Shown here: positions 12,601 through 23,137 of the stretch, in pieces | Layout of the letters: each line of letters opens with the position of its first letter | How positions within the stretch are numbered: position 1 is the first letter of the stretch | The notes under the pieces: generated by a model | Seen by the model: only the letters and a program-made list of their open reading frames with translations | Databases searched by the model: none | Told to the model about the DNA's origin: nothing | Made by a program: the position numbers and the translations under genes | Source of the DNA: Dipylidium caninum | Lineage: Eukaryota > Platyhelminthes > Cestoda > Cyclophyllidea > Dipylidiidae | Length of the DNA stretch: 64,000 nucleotides | Direction of reading: 5' to 3' | Assembly: GCA_017562135.1 (NCBI GenBank) | Contig: QEYB01000275.1 | Coordinates: 72,001-136,000 of the forward strand

Positions 12601-14180
12601 TTCTTGAAATCGACCTCACCACTCCCAAAGTGCTCAAACTCATCACGTTCCAACTCTCTTATATTTCCAAAAAAGGCCTTCATCCTTCGTTCAATTAGTT
12701 CTACTTCCCACATAAAGCACAGAAGCTATGCAACTATGTTGAACTACAGTCCGCCATTCCGTTAATGATGTTTAAAGACGGGCTCTATATTGAGGAAGAC
12801 GGGGCAGGCAGTGTATATGAAAGTTCTGATACCTGAACGAGGAGTGTATAAGCCCAGTAGGCGTTAGTCCGTGTTGTCATCAAACAATGCATCTTCGAAA
12901 TTTATAATTCACACGAAATTGGTCTACTTTCCAAAGACTCAATGACATGGTGATAACATCGGCAAACTAATACTAACGAAAGCATGCGATTCAGTTTAAT
13001 TCATAAGTGAAAATACGGTCTATCTTTTTCTTATTTGCTGATAACAACTTCAGGCACGGTTTAACCGAGCAATGATTGCTGATGTCATTTATGAATATGG
13101 GACGAGAAACACTCTTAGTTTGTGGTTGAGCAGGACATGTCATTTTAGTATGACAGGCGATTTTGAATAGCTTATCGGACATCTTGTTTGCATTAATGGG
13201 ATGGGTAAAGTTGTAAAAGTGTTTTAGCTGTAGGATACTCAAGTCGAGATAGCAAGTGGGCTCGGTGTTGGGTACCCTCTAGGTTGCTTATTCTCAAGTT
13301 TTTTTTAATGTTTTGCGCTGCATAAAAACTAACTACTGATGGACGAGTAAGGAGCATTTTAGGACGTAGTAACAAGCGTACGTACCTGTAGGAGATTCAC
13401 GACTGGTCGCATTCCGATATCACTAATTCCACAGCCGCTAAGATTTAATGCCACGATGTGTAGAGCCCTCTTCAAAGTACTGCATAACTCTAAAGGGAAG
13501 AGGCGGTTAATTGTAGAATTGAGTTTCTAATTTTTGCCTTGCAGAAACTTAATCTGTGAAATCTACATAATGTAAATATTATTAGTCTCATCTATCAATA
13601 GATCAAACTCATCGTTGTCAATCACATAGTAAACAACCAGCATTTCTACGTTTCTTCATTCCCATTTAGTTGCCCCCAAACATGATATTTGCAAAAAAGC
13701 TTAAGTATAAATTGTTAAAAATTTCTCGAGACAGAATGATCCAAGAGAAAATGGGGTGAACTCTAATATTATTAGCTTAAAATTGTTCCGCGGCTTAGAT
13801 TAAAGTAAACAGATGTGTATTTTTCCTGTAGAAAATTAAACAAGAAAGAATTTATGGATATTAAAAGTCATTATTTTACCTGTGACAGCTCCATCGCCTA
13901 TTTGACTGTTTTCAAACGATAAGAATCGCAAGTTTTTTGCTTTTACCAAGCCCTAAATAAAACAAATTTAAGTGGCTCGATCTAGTTAATGTAACAGATA
14001 AATTTATAGATAAACATAAGAAATTAAGCCAATCATACCTGGCACAAAAGGGTGACATCATCAAAGGTTAGTGGCAAATTCTGCAACTCTAACATTCGAA
14101 GTGACTGATTGGCAGTGGCTGATATCAAAATAGACCGGCAAATATCCGTTAGAACGTCCGGTTGCGTGAGAGCGTTTGGC
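3606..14180 (-). CDS. CEP78: CEP78, centrosomal leucine-rich-repeat protein (partial, 4 exons seen)
   Basis: CEP78 is a centriole-wall protein of centrosomes and cilia, built of leucine-rich repeats followed by a coiled coil. On the minus strand the exons are about 14180-14039, 13952-13880, 13489-13386 and 3933-3606. The internal exons join in phase (0, 1, 0) and all have GT donors. They read in order QSLRMLELQNLPLTFDDVTL, then NLRFLSFENSQIGDGAVT, then HIVALNLSGCGISDIG, then MWKDSLRYQIPNLDTMGG. This reproduces the order of human CEP78, including its family-specific W-x-x-SLRY-x-x-P-x-LD-x-M-x-G segment and the following repeats. The last exon ends at a perfect donor (gtatgtaag), so the C-terminal part lies further left and was not recognised. 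The N-terminal exons lie above 14180 and were not found; the 5' edge of the first exon is approximate. The intron between the third and fourth exons is 9.5 kb. Identity rests on remembered family sequence; confidence is high for the repeat region. Confidence 0.86.
5864..6147 (+). CDS. hypothetical codon-like segment, possible terminal exon
   Basis: An open frame of about 94 codons starts directly after a typical acceptor (tttttcag at 5856-5863) and runs to a TAA. Composition looks protein-like, with no low complexity. I recognise no domain. It lies inside the large CEP78 intron on the opposite strand. It could be a terminal exon of an unidentified plus-strand gene or a chance frame. Confidence 0.25.
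10173..10733 (+). CDS. exon encoding a single-pass membrane protein's TM helix and acidic tail
   Basis: The frame opens right after an acceptor (ctactcacttag, ending 10172) and stays open for 186 codons to a TAG at 10731-10733. There is no in-frame ATG before the membrane segment, so this is an internal or terminal exon, not a whole gene. In order it encodes a short extracellular-like stretch with an N-x-T sequon, a strongly hydrophobic helix (about 10325-10402, AIIAIGSLFLLLTVTLLATS), a basic stop-transfer cluster (RRQKRQ), a cytoplasmic region and an acidic tract (VEVEVEEEE). The layout recalls the juxtamembrane exon of protocadherin-type adhesion receptors, but no cadherin repeat is visible in the window, so that is a guess. 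A possible donor (atg|gtaaaa, near 10605) would cut the exon after the acidic tract. It is nested antisense in a CEP78 intron. Confidence 0.5.
   Translation, partial: RYILLLKLFNVDTTANQTINLPRGKVIYRHEGPVVLPPDSHDAPDHLEEGPFLAIIAIGSLFLLLTVTLLATSLVFLRRQKRQECRLRRDVSAGSGIAQNNTAGIGSNFFVNPKGEWRCSLDSDSYEDISDISVEVEVEEEEDNMVKGGPSSRGWVYTNPRLCSKHSQITRIDGWINKTSSFIYDL
12220..12435 (+). CDS. hypothetical codon-like segment
   Basis: An open frame of 71 codons on the plus strand encodes a basic, non-repetitive sequence (it includes EIAFLPPEQLNEFRTKW and ends in a Lys/Arg-rich stretch), with a TAA at 12433. An acceptor-like AG lies just upstream (ttacag near 12201), but a stop separates it from this frame, so either a frameshift or another acceptor is needed. 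It could be a cytoplasmic exon of the gene with the membrane exon at 10.2 kb. No domain recognised. Confidence 0.2.
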   Translation: MRHAYFECGRAQALKLDEIAFLPPEQLNEFRTKWLSTNLRCLNRQGKLNFPPIKRKRSLNVSASIFKSCLL

Positions 14181-17100
14181 CTTTAGGCATTTTGATTGAA
14201 TCCCTCCGTTTATCTATAAACAAGATTGCTTCATTTATTTATTATTGCAAAGTAGCATATGCCATGTTTATTGACGCAAACTTGCTTGGTCTTTTATAAA
14301 GTAAACTACGAAAAGCGACTGTTTGCGTCTTAGGGTAAACCTCCAAAGTTCGAAGAACAGCATCTAGTTCTTTACGCCTTCGGAAGGGCTTGTCACAAGG
14401 ATAGGTTGAGGTTACCTTATGTTGTCTAAATTTATATCGACTATGTGATCCTGTGCATGCCTCATAACGCGTTTCAAAGGACCAACATCGTTCTGTTCGC
14501 ATAGAAATTTATATAACTTAAGAAAATCTGCGGCTTTGTCTGAATTTAGTTTCGGTGAAACGGGCATGGCGATCTCGCGTAATTATGTCTATGTTGATAA
14601 ATTCAAATACTCGGCTTGTTTAACCCCACTGTGGTAAATTAATGTTGGTAGTTTAAACAAAATAAATATCTATTGTATTTGACAATATGCAGGTAATCCA
14701 TAAAATAACTATGTGAATAAAAAGTCCACAAATTTTTGAACATTAATTTTACCGCGAAGTTTACGTTTTTATTTATAATGAATAAGCGTCCAGCTGTTAT
14801 TCATTCGACTGCACAAATAAGGCGCCTGGGGAAATGTTTGTTGTTAATTAAACTAAAGGCAAATGCTTTTTTAAATGACGAGACACTGAGCCGCGATAGA
14901 TATTTGCACTTTAACAGAGGACCCTGGTTGAAATATTGTGTAAATATAAAAATATATCATTCCTGGTTGTTATGTGCGTCGTCTTGTTGGCCCTCTTCGT
15001 ACGCGCTCTTTATTTTGGCTTTTTGTACGCCGGTAGTAAGTATATCACCGTTTAAAATAGTGAACAGAGACACGCCTGCGGGTTTGTTCTCCTCTCCGGA
15101 ATCAATCAAGTGAGATCGGCAATCTTAGGATCAACACTATTCATTGCAGGTAAAATTCTGAAACCGCTAGGAAACATATATCATTTTGCTCCTGTCTTCC
15201 TCGTGATGTAAAACCACAAATGTGAATTCCCCTGAAGAAACCTTTAGCTAAATCTCCATTTTGCGCTTTTTGAACGAAACATGAGATACCGACATGTGCG
15301 CCACTTATTAAGGCCTCAATGTCTCATTTGATTTCCACTTTATGTCGGACAAATCGGAGTAACCCATAATTCCCTTTAGTGAAGCGTCCCCTACGGAGGG
15401 ATAGAAAAACGCTGTAAGGTGCATAGTTCGAGCTATTGGTCGTATGCATTAGCGAATTTATACGGAGAATTGAGGGAAAGTCATTTTTTGCTACAGGTAA
15501 TGTGGACAGTTAACCAAATCCAAGTGCCTGAAGTGAAGTTAACCTGAATCTGTGTTGCCTCCAGAGCAATGCCGTTCGTCAGTACTTCATCATTTAACAT
15601 CAACGAAGAATCTTCGGTGTCGCCGTTATCATATTTCATCATCTCATCTCCGTTTGTTATCACATCACATGGTCTTCACCAGCTTTTCATTTTGGTGGTA
15701 AAATTGGAATTTAGAAAATCGCCTCCTGTTATTCTTCATGCTCCACTATACGTCTTGCTAATCCTCTAAGACGCTTCTTGTGATTTTGTTATTGAAAAGA
15801 CGAAGAAATGTTTACGTAAGGTCCCATTGAATGGGTCTTTCACATTAGGAATTTTACAAATTTTCATAGCCTTTCCTTTCAGACTGCTCTGTCTTTTACC
15901 TTTCTCAGGTTCTGATTCCTAGTTTTGGATTTAATAAATAAGAGAGAAGGAAAGACAGAAAGGCCACATTGCGTGTAGGGAGATGCGTCCTCTAATTCAA
16001 CTAGCATATGTCGAATGTGGCATATCCATTAGATCGGAGTGTGGAAATATGTTTCCTGTCACCCATTCCCTATCAAAATTTGTCCCCATTGAGTTAACGT
16101 TCAGAAAGTTAGGTGGTCGGGATTAGAGAAAACGTTTGATATTCGCTAACTTGTTTACTTCATTTGCCACTCGATATTATCAAAAGCGGCAGTTCTTAAG
16201 GCAATCTGCTCCTTGCAACACAGCCCAACATTTATCGTCAACAAGGGATGATGTGTGATGAATGAGATGAGTTACACTGATTACCGCTATGAAAGCCCTG
16301 CATTAGTTACTGTCATCTGGGAGTGTCGATAAGTAATCGTGAAACATTCCGGTAATCGGGCTCAGACACACTAACCTTCGTGCTGTCAACATTCTAGGGT
16401 TCTTCTACTATTTACCTTGGGTGTTTTGGCCACCGGGTGGTAGTCATAAACTCCCCGCTCCTTTAATAACGTCCTTTTATTTGTTATAGGATTAGCTTCA
16501 ATGATGAGTAGCAATGCCTGCAAGACTATACGCACTTGGTTAACACAAAAATCGCTTACAATCTATACTTCAAGGAGGGGTCCACAGGCATACCAGCAAT
16601 GTGTTCTTTAGTCCAACTGGGAGCTTCATTTTCCCTGTTAAGCCGGGGTGCGTTTCAGCTATGAATGTTTATAAGACTTCAAATCAGATGTAATTAGTTT
16701 CAAGTGGTTCAAATTAATAATTTTGGTAGTGAAGGCTTAATTAAATGTGAGGTTTCAGCAGAGCAGAAAGGGGAGAATAAGGTGCAGAAAACGCAACTTC
16801 GTTGTCATTTCGATAATACTTCGTTATCTTCAGGATGTCTGTCACCAGGTAAAGCAACTAGGGCCTGGCCAATATTACAGTGTGTGTTAAACAAAAATGA
16901 GGCTTTATGATAGTTCAATTTCTCCTTTATCTTCAGAAAACCCTCCGTGTATTTCGTGTCTTACTAAAACACACTAAGTAACAAAGCATATCGAGTGAAC
17001 CGCAGCACAGCAAAATAATAAGGAGAGGAGAAAAGTTGGCGCATAGGAAGAAATTATGCGAAAAGCGCAGTCGACGCATATGATTTAAAAGAAGACAACA

Positions 17101-17353
17101 ACAAACTAGCAAAACACCGTGAGAACTGAAAGGGAAGGTGGATTAAAATATGAAATTTGGCATTCAGAAACTACAGCAAAGTAATCCCAATCCTTCAGAA
17201 AAGGTGAAGCAAAGGGTATTATTCAAAAAAGTGAAAAAAATAAACCCCCGTAAAATCAGATGTTGGTACATAGGTATGCTAGAAAAGTGCATCAAAAAGT
17301 GTGACGGAATACCAATATGTCCACCACTTCTCCCCCACAAAGAGCGCAATTTA
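14181..17353. other. AT-rich non-coding region, no gene recognised
   Basis: This should contain the 5' exons or promoter of CEP78 (minus strand), but none could be recognised. A short hydrophobic frame near 14965-15030 is followed by a consensus donor (gtaagtat at about 15034). It is too short to call. Confidence 0.4.
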
Positions 17354-17644
17354 TGCCAAATAACAGGTTCCCAACTGCTAGATCGGGTTAACTGGTTCAG
17401 CAGATCACAAATAACCCGCCCCTAGCGGAGAGTCCAAGTCACCACGAGAGAATGCACAAGCACTTCTCCACACATCCACCCACCAAGTCGTCCTAAGGCT
17501 ACCTGCATCCCCACTTGACCTTTGCTCTTCTCACCATCCACACCGACTCAACCGACGCCGATGTGGCCTCTGTCCTTCTCACAACTGCTTTTGCAGCTGC
17601 CGCTCGCACTACCATAACGACGATGCGGTGGTCAGCTGACGAGG

Positions 17645-17700
17645 TGCAGTGCAGTGCAGTGCAGTGCGGTGCGTGCGGTGCGGTGTGGTGTGGTGCCGGT
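17645..17700. repeat. GCAGT/GCGGT/GGTGT pentamer tandem repeat
   Basis: Short tandem pentamers (gtgcagtgcagtgcag, then gcggtgcgg and ggtgtggtgt) in the left arm; the mirror copy is near 22420-22470. Unit number or phase differs slightly between the two arms. Confidence 0.85.
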
Positions 17701-18039
17701 GTGGGTATGAGAGTGTGTGCAAATGGGGATGTCGGTGAGGACGAGGACGAGAATGAGGGTGAGTGTGGCCGTGGTCGTGGCCGTGGTCGTGGCCGTGGAC
17801 ATGGCCGTGGACGTGGGTGTGACTCCAACTCCAACTCCAACTCTGACTGTGATTGTGATTGCGATTGTGGTTGTGACTATGGCTGTAACTGTACAGCATA
17901 AGCAAAAGGGGCCGATGATGTTTGCTCTTCGTGTGCCCAATCGCACGTAGTCTTCTCCGCGCTCCATTGCCTCCTCCTTCACACTTCCCTCCGAGGGCGA
18001 CTCCAGACACATCGCTCTGCTCTCTACCGTCGCCTATCG

Positions 18040-18092
18040 CCACTTCCACCTCCACTTCCACCTCCACCTCCACCTCCACCATCCACCTCCGC
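18040..18092. repeat. CCACCT/CCACTT hexamer tandem repeat
   Basis: Tandem hexamers of the form ccacctccacttccacct. The mirror copy in the right arm is about 22025-22080. Because the unit is a multiple of three, all frames stay open and give false ORFs of alternating Val-Glu or Ser-Thr residues. Confidence 0.85.
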
Positions 18093-18844
18093 CTCTCACC
18101 TCCCTCCCGCCGAGGCTCCTCTGAGGAAACGACAAACGTTCACGCCGACAGTCAATCGGGCAACCGGTTGAATAATGTCCTTCAGCGAGCCGCCGATGAG
18201 CCATTTTGACCCCTTAGGTAAAGGATTCCCGTCTCAAGACGTACTTTCCGCCACTTTTTTTAATGGAAGTCGCTAACATCAGTCCGGTCATCGTGAGAGC
18301 ATTCGCTAGTGCTCCTTATGATAGTTGGCATGCGCTAAGATGAGCAGGACGATTCATCTCCTCGTGATTCGAGTGTGAGCGAGTCCGAGATGATGACACA
18401 ATGCTTGTTTTGCATTCCACCTGTCCTATTTCACAGCTTTTCATCGTCATCGCCGATTCTGAGCTCAGCAGCTCTCCATCTGACCTCATCAGAGTTGATT
18501 CGCCTCAACTCCTCCATTTTCACACCAAACAATAGACTAATTTGCAGGAGATGACTCCTGATTAGGCAGCAAACTTTAGAACGTAGACCTCCTTGAGCGA
18601 GTCAAATAGGCTCAAAGGTAAACGCCTGGAAGCGTGGCCGAGGTGGGCTGTTAGCACGATCTGCCGTCAAATGAAGATATGTGTGGAAAGCAGGCCCCAT
18701 GTCGCCCTTTGCATCCAGTCCGTAAAAGGTCGCTTCCTTCCTCTAACACCGGTTGGTACATCTTTTAGGGAAACTCTAATGATGCCTGAAAGCTCGATGA
18801 GCGTTGAAGGATAAGCAATGGCGGTCCTACATCTGGTAGCTGTC

Positions 18845-21275
18845 GGAGCTGAAGCCGCAGAACATTCCTGTCCATAACTATGCCAGAGCAGTGGAAGTGA
18901 AATTCTCCACTGCTGTAGGTTAAGGAGATGAAGGGAAATGGTCTTGATGGCTACCTATCCCTTATATCCCATCAGGGGGGATATAAATATTTCGTCCTAC
19001 GTGGAAAGTTGAATGCTCAGGAACCTGCATCTCTTGACTGGTGACAGCAACTAATTAGACGGTCAAATACCAGTTCGGGAGTCGACGTTCGCAGTTGTCG
19101 GCCGTTGTCACGACCGCCTAATTACATGCCGACGAGTGAAGCTCCAATAGAAAGTGGACATTTTGAGTAGATTAGAACCAGCTCTTCGCCTTATGCCGTC
19201 ACCAATGGCTACGCATATAAACAACAGTGACACGTGTCTGTGTTCCTATGACGACGGTTGCAAGTTGAGACAATGTGGTGTAATGCAATTCAGGACGTTT
19301 CGCATAGAATTTGCATTGCATTAAATAAGATCTAGCTCAAAGAGGAGGTGGAGATGTGCATAGCTAATGATACACCCTCAGGCCCACCTATGCGTCCTCC
19401 AAGCATGTCATATCGTTTGACTTTGGCACTGAAGGTGAACCTGAGTTATATTTCGCAAAAAAGGCACCTTTCCATCTTTACTCCCAGTGCCACTTATAAG
19501 TAAGGCCTGTGCACCACTCACGGGATATCCAGTTTCTAGCATCAAATTACGAGACGCCAATAAATTTGGCAGAGACGCGGATGATCCCTCGTGTTCTGAG
19601 GTTAAAGGCTACTTAGACTGGTAGTTTGTAGCAACCTATACGCCAACAGTGCAACAAAACCCGCTGGCGACCATGTGGGAGTGGAACGATGTCAGTATTT
19701 CCGACGCAATGAGGGACTGCGTACTAGAGCCACGGAAGGTTCCGCGGTCCTGTTTGGTGGTGGCCACGCTTTGCTAAATGGGCCCATTTCTCCTTCGACA
19801 ATCTATTCCACATCATACAGGCTTGATCTCCACATGGCATTGACCTCACTTCTTGGCATGATTGGCGTTTTTCGGCTTCACATAAGTAATCGCTCCAACT
19901 CATTTAATCTCTTCCCCTCCACCGGCTCTGTGGTGCCGCTCAACAGCAATTGTTCCACGTAATTAAAACTACCTCACTACCAAGTGAGCTCATGTATTAG
20001 CACAACTGTCGTCGGATGGGACTCAGAGCTAAGACGGCTTTTGGCTGTCCACCGATTTCTTTTTAAATGCCTGATAGGGTAGAAAAACCTTTTAGTGGTT
20101 GATGGAACAGGGAAAACAGGCCCACACCCGAAATCGCCTTCTGCTCTCCCAATTGACAATGCGATTATCGCATAAATTGAGAATATTTTCCTCCCACCGA
20201 ATGGTACATTTAAGTGGGAAGACCACTGAATCGAGGAGTGGAAATCGGGTTCCCTATTTATTATTTTGAGCTGCATTGCGGATTTTATGGGTGCTTTTGC
20301 ACGAGCGCAACAATAAAATGAAAAACCACGGGACTAGGGTGATTTCAAAGTGCGTATTACGAATCGTTTCCACGTCTAGTCATAAGACGAGAAAATGAAC
20401 TACAGCAAAGAGGCAAGTGGACGGGGTATGGAGGACACGGGAATGTGGACAAAGCCCAAAGGGATAAAGGGCGCGGGGTCTGTGGTCTGCCGGATCAGGC
20501 TACTTGATGTGTGTGTGTTTCCCGTCGCCTACCAGGTAGGGGCCCCGCATGTAGGTGGCACATGCCTGCACCAAGTGCTTACTCAGCCGCGATCGGCCTC
20601 ACTGAATGTGCGGGACGGAGTGGAGGAACCCACACTCGTGAGAAGAGAATCTCGCTTCTGCGTGAGCCCAATTTGTGTTGCCATAGTTACGTGAATCACC
20701 ACCCTATAGATGCACATTAGCGGAATAAGCGTGCATGAGTCATCCTTGCAGCGCAGGCACGCGCAAGGGCCTGAGTGCGTGCGTGCGTTGGTGCAGTCGG
20801 AGTGTGCGGATGCGCGCGTTGTGCGAGGCGGTTATCGATTGATCGGGCGGAAAGGCGTGGCTTCCAGCCCACCTTGGGCAAGCATTAGTCACTGAGGCGA
20901 AACTTGAGCAGTAATTGACAGCGAATGGCAATTTATTGTCCGCTGCCTCCGCAATTCGCAACGACACATGTCTGACCACCCATTGGCACATCTCGCCTCC
21001 CCTCATAAAAGACAGCCAACTGCAACTTTATCGCCAATCTAGACAGCGTGTGGTAATGAATGCGAGATCTTAGGTGTGAGAGTGATTTGGTGCATACAAT
21101 GATGAGGCTCTCGTTAAAATGCGCATTTTGACCCACTCAGGTCGCGAAGTAGCAGAGAGACGAGGGTTTCGCGAACTTACCTTAAATAACCCATGAAATA
21201 AAGCAGGATTTTAATCGGTCATTTTGGCTTACTAGTGAAAAAGGGCTCTGGAAAACACTTTGATAGAAGAATAGA
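18845..21275. other. spacer of the inverted repeat
   Basis: 2431 nt of unique-looking sequence. Open frames here are short (at most about 99 codons at 19675-19962, 19977-20276 and 20395-20694) and show no domain, start context or splice sites that would support a gene. The part at 20450-20700 is GC-richer. No recombinase or transposase motif seen. Confidence 0.5.
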
Positions 21276-22697
21276 GACAGCTACCAGATGTAGGACCGCC
21301 ATTGCTTATCCTTCAACGCTCATCGAGCTTTCAGGCATCATTAGAGTTTCCCTAAAAGATGTACCAACCGGTGTTAGAGGAAGGAAGCGACCTTTTACGG
21401 ACTGGATGCAAAGGGCGACATGGGGCCTGCTTTCCACACATATCTTCATTTGACGGCAGATCGTGCTAACAGCCCACCTCGGCCACGCTTCCAGGCGTTT
21501 ACCTTTGAGCCTATTTGACTCGCTCAAGGAGGTCTACGTTCTAAAGTTTGCTGCCTAATCAGGAGTTCATCTCCTGCAAATTAGTCTATTGTTTGGTGTG
21601 AAAATGGAGGAGTTGAGGCGAATCAACTCTGATGAGGTCAGATGGAGAGCTGCTGAGCTCAGAATCGGCGATGACGATGAAAGCTGTGAAATAGGACAGG
21701 TGGAATGCAAACAAGCATTGTGTCATCATCTCGGACTCGCTCACACTCGAATCACGAGGAGATGAATCGTCCTGCTCCATCTTAGCGCATGCCAACTATC
21801 ATAAGGAGCACTAGCGAATGCTCTCACGATGACCGGACTGATGTTAGCGACTTCCATTAAAAAAAGTGGCGGAAAGTACGTCTTGAGACGGGAATCCTTT
21901 ACCTAAGGGGTCAAAATGGCTCATCGGCGGCTCGCTGAAGGACATTATTCAACCGGTGCCCGATTGACTGTCGGCGTGAACGTTTGTCGTTTCCTCAGAG
22001 GAGCCTCGGCGGGAGGGAGGTGAGAGGCGGAGGGTGGATGGTGGAGGTGGAGGTGGAGGTGGAAGTGGAGGTGGAAGTGGCGATAGGCGACGGTAGAGAG
22101 CAGAGCGATGTGTCTGGAGTCGCCCTCGGAGGGAAGTGTGGAAGGAGGAGGCAATGGAGCGCGGAGAAGACTACGTGCGATTGGCACACGAAGAGCAAAC
22201 ATCATCGGCCCCTTTTGCTTATGCTGTACAGTTACAGCCATAGTCACAACCACAATCGCAATCACAATCACAGTCAGAGTTGGAGTTGGAGTTGGAGTCA
22301 CACCCACGTCCACGGCCATGTCCACGGCCACGACCACGGCCACGACCACGGCCACACTCACCCTCATTCTCGTCCTCGTCCTCACCGACATCCCCATTTG
22401 CACACACTCTCATACCCACACCGCACCACACCACACCGCACCGCACCGCACTGCACTGCACTGCACTGCACCTCGTCAGCTGACCACCGGCATCGTCGTT
22501 ATGGTAGTGCGAGCGGCAGCTGCAAAAGCAGTTGTGAGAAGGACAGAGGCCACATCGGCGTCGGTTGAGTCGGTGTGGATGGTGAGAAGAGCAAAGGTCA
22601 AGTGGGGATGCAGGTAGCCTTAGGACGACTTGGTGGGTGGATGTGTGGAGAAGTGCTTGTGCATTCTCTCGTGGTGACTTGGACTCTCCGCTAGGGG
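21276..22697 (-). repeat. inverted repeat, right arm
   Basis: Reverse-complement copy of the left arm, about 1422 nt, starting at GACAGCTACC and ending at CTAGGGG. The 73-codon frame at 21306-21527 on the minus strand matches the one at 18593-18814 on the plus strand residue for residue. It carries the same blocks of simple repeats in mirror order. Confidence 0.92.
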
Positions 22698-22942
22698 TGG
22701 ATTATTTCGTACCTCACCGAATCAGTTAGCTCGACTGGGGAGCACCCGACTTAGCAGTTACAACTGTGTTATTTGGCACGGTTTAGTCATTACGCGAGTA
22801 GACACTGGCTGACCAGTTGTCAGAAGCCTACAATGCCATGTTACCTATGCCTTTAGCCATCGTTTAGTGACTTATTCTCAACTCCATTCCCTTCAATATC
22901 ACTTACTGATGGCAAACTTTATGCAACCACTTATTATTTTAG

Positions 22943-23137
22943 TGTGAATCTGATGATGTGTATTCTTCCAACGCATTCTCATCCTCCGAAGTGCTGCCGC
23001 AGTCAAATACATGTAGTAGGAATCTTCGTTCTTGGGACTCTTCACCGCTATATATTTTCCTGTGTCAGTTGTTGTTGGCACCTCCTGTCTGGCCGCAGCG
23101 ATCACGAGCATTATGGAAAACCGCCGTGTGTTTGTGA
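22943..23137 (+). CDS. hypothetical codon-like segment after an acceptor
   Basis: A typical acceptor (ttattattttag, ending 22942) is followed by an in-phase frame of 64 codons to a TGA at 23135. The first part is Ser/Asp-rich (CESDDVYSSNAFSSSEV). It may be an exon of the same unidentified plus-strand gene as the segments at 10.2 and 27.1 kb, or chance. It starts about 160 bp beyond the inverted repeat. Confidence 0.2.
   Translation, partial: CESDDVYSSNAFSSSEVLPQSNTCSRNLRSWDSSPLYIFLCQLLLAPPVWPQRSRALWKTAVCL

Larger units (their letters stand above)
3934..13385. other. 9.5-kb CEP78 intron
   Basis: Apart from the plus-strand segments listed separately (5864-6147, 10173-10733, 12220-12435), I see no coding signal. 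There is a TC-rich run near 6700-6830. A stretch at 7070-7320 has short inverted motifs and may be a dispersed repeat, but no family is recognisable. Confidence 0.45.
17419..18844 (+). repeat. inverted repeat, left arm
   Basis: The arm starts at CCCCTAGCGGAGAGTCC and ends at GGTAGCTGTC. It is about 1426 nt and nearly identical to the reverse complement of 21276-22697. It contains a run of GCAGT and GGTGT units (about 17645-17700), CGTGGC-type hexamers (17768-17818), and CCACCT hexamers (about 18040-18092). Its right part (18593-18814) has a 73-codon open frame repeated exactly in the other arm. Differences that I found between the arms are single-base insertions or deletions. Confidence 0.92.
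17354..22783. repeat. giant inverted repeat, whole structure
   Basis: Two arms in opposite orientation (17419-18844 and 21276-22697) flank a 2.43-kb spacer. Outside the arms the inverted homology continues for about 65-85 bp at clearly lower identity: tgccaaataaca at 17354-17365 is matched by its reverse complement at 22767-22778, and aactgcta-tcggg and cccctagcgg elements follow in the same order on both sides. I see no transposase frame in arms or spacer and cannot identify a target-site duplication. It could be a non-autonomous DNA transposon with very long terminal inverted repeats, a genomic palindrome, or partly an assembly product. Confidence 0.85.

Noticed and set aside
18593..18814. 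73-codon frame present identically in both arms (also 21306-21527 minus)
   Set aside because: The identity follows from the inverted duplication. There is no domain, no upstream regulatory signal and no splice sites. Kept only as a repeat marker.
21984..22568. 194-codon plus-strand frame, the longest in its region
   Set aside because: It consists of translated hexamer and pentamer repeats in an inverted-repeat arm. Frames of similar length exist on both strands, and arm-to-arm indels ignore the frame.
17419..22697. Inverted repeat as a simple long-read missed-adapter artefact
   Set aside because: Such chimeras have little or no spacer, whereas here a 2.4-kb spacer is present and diverged homology extends beyond both arms. 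Partial misassembly is still possible and stated in the findings.
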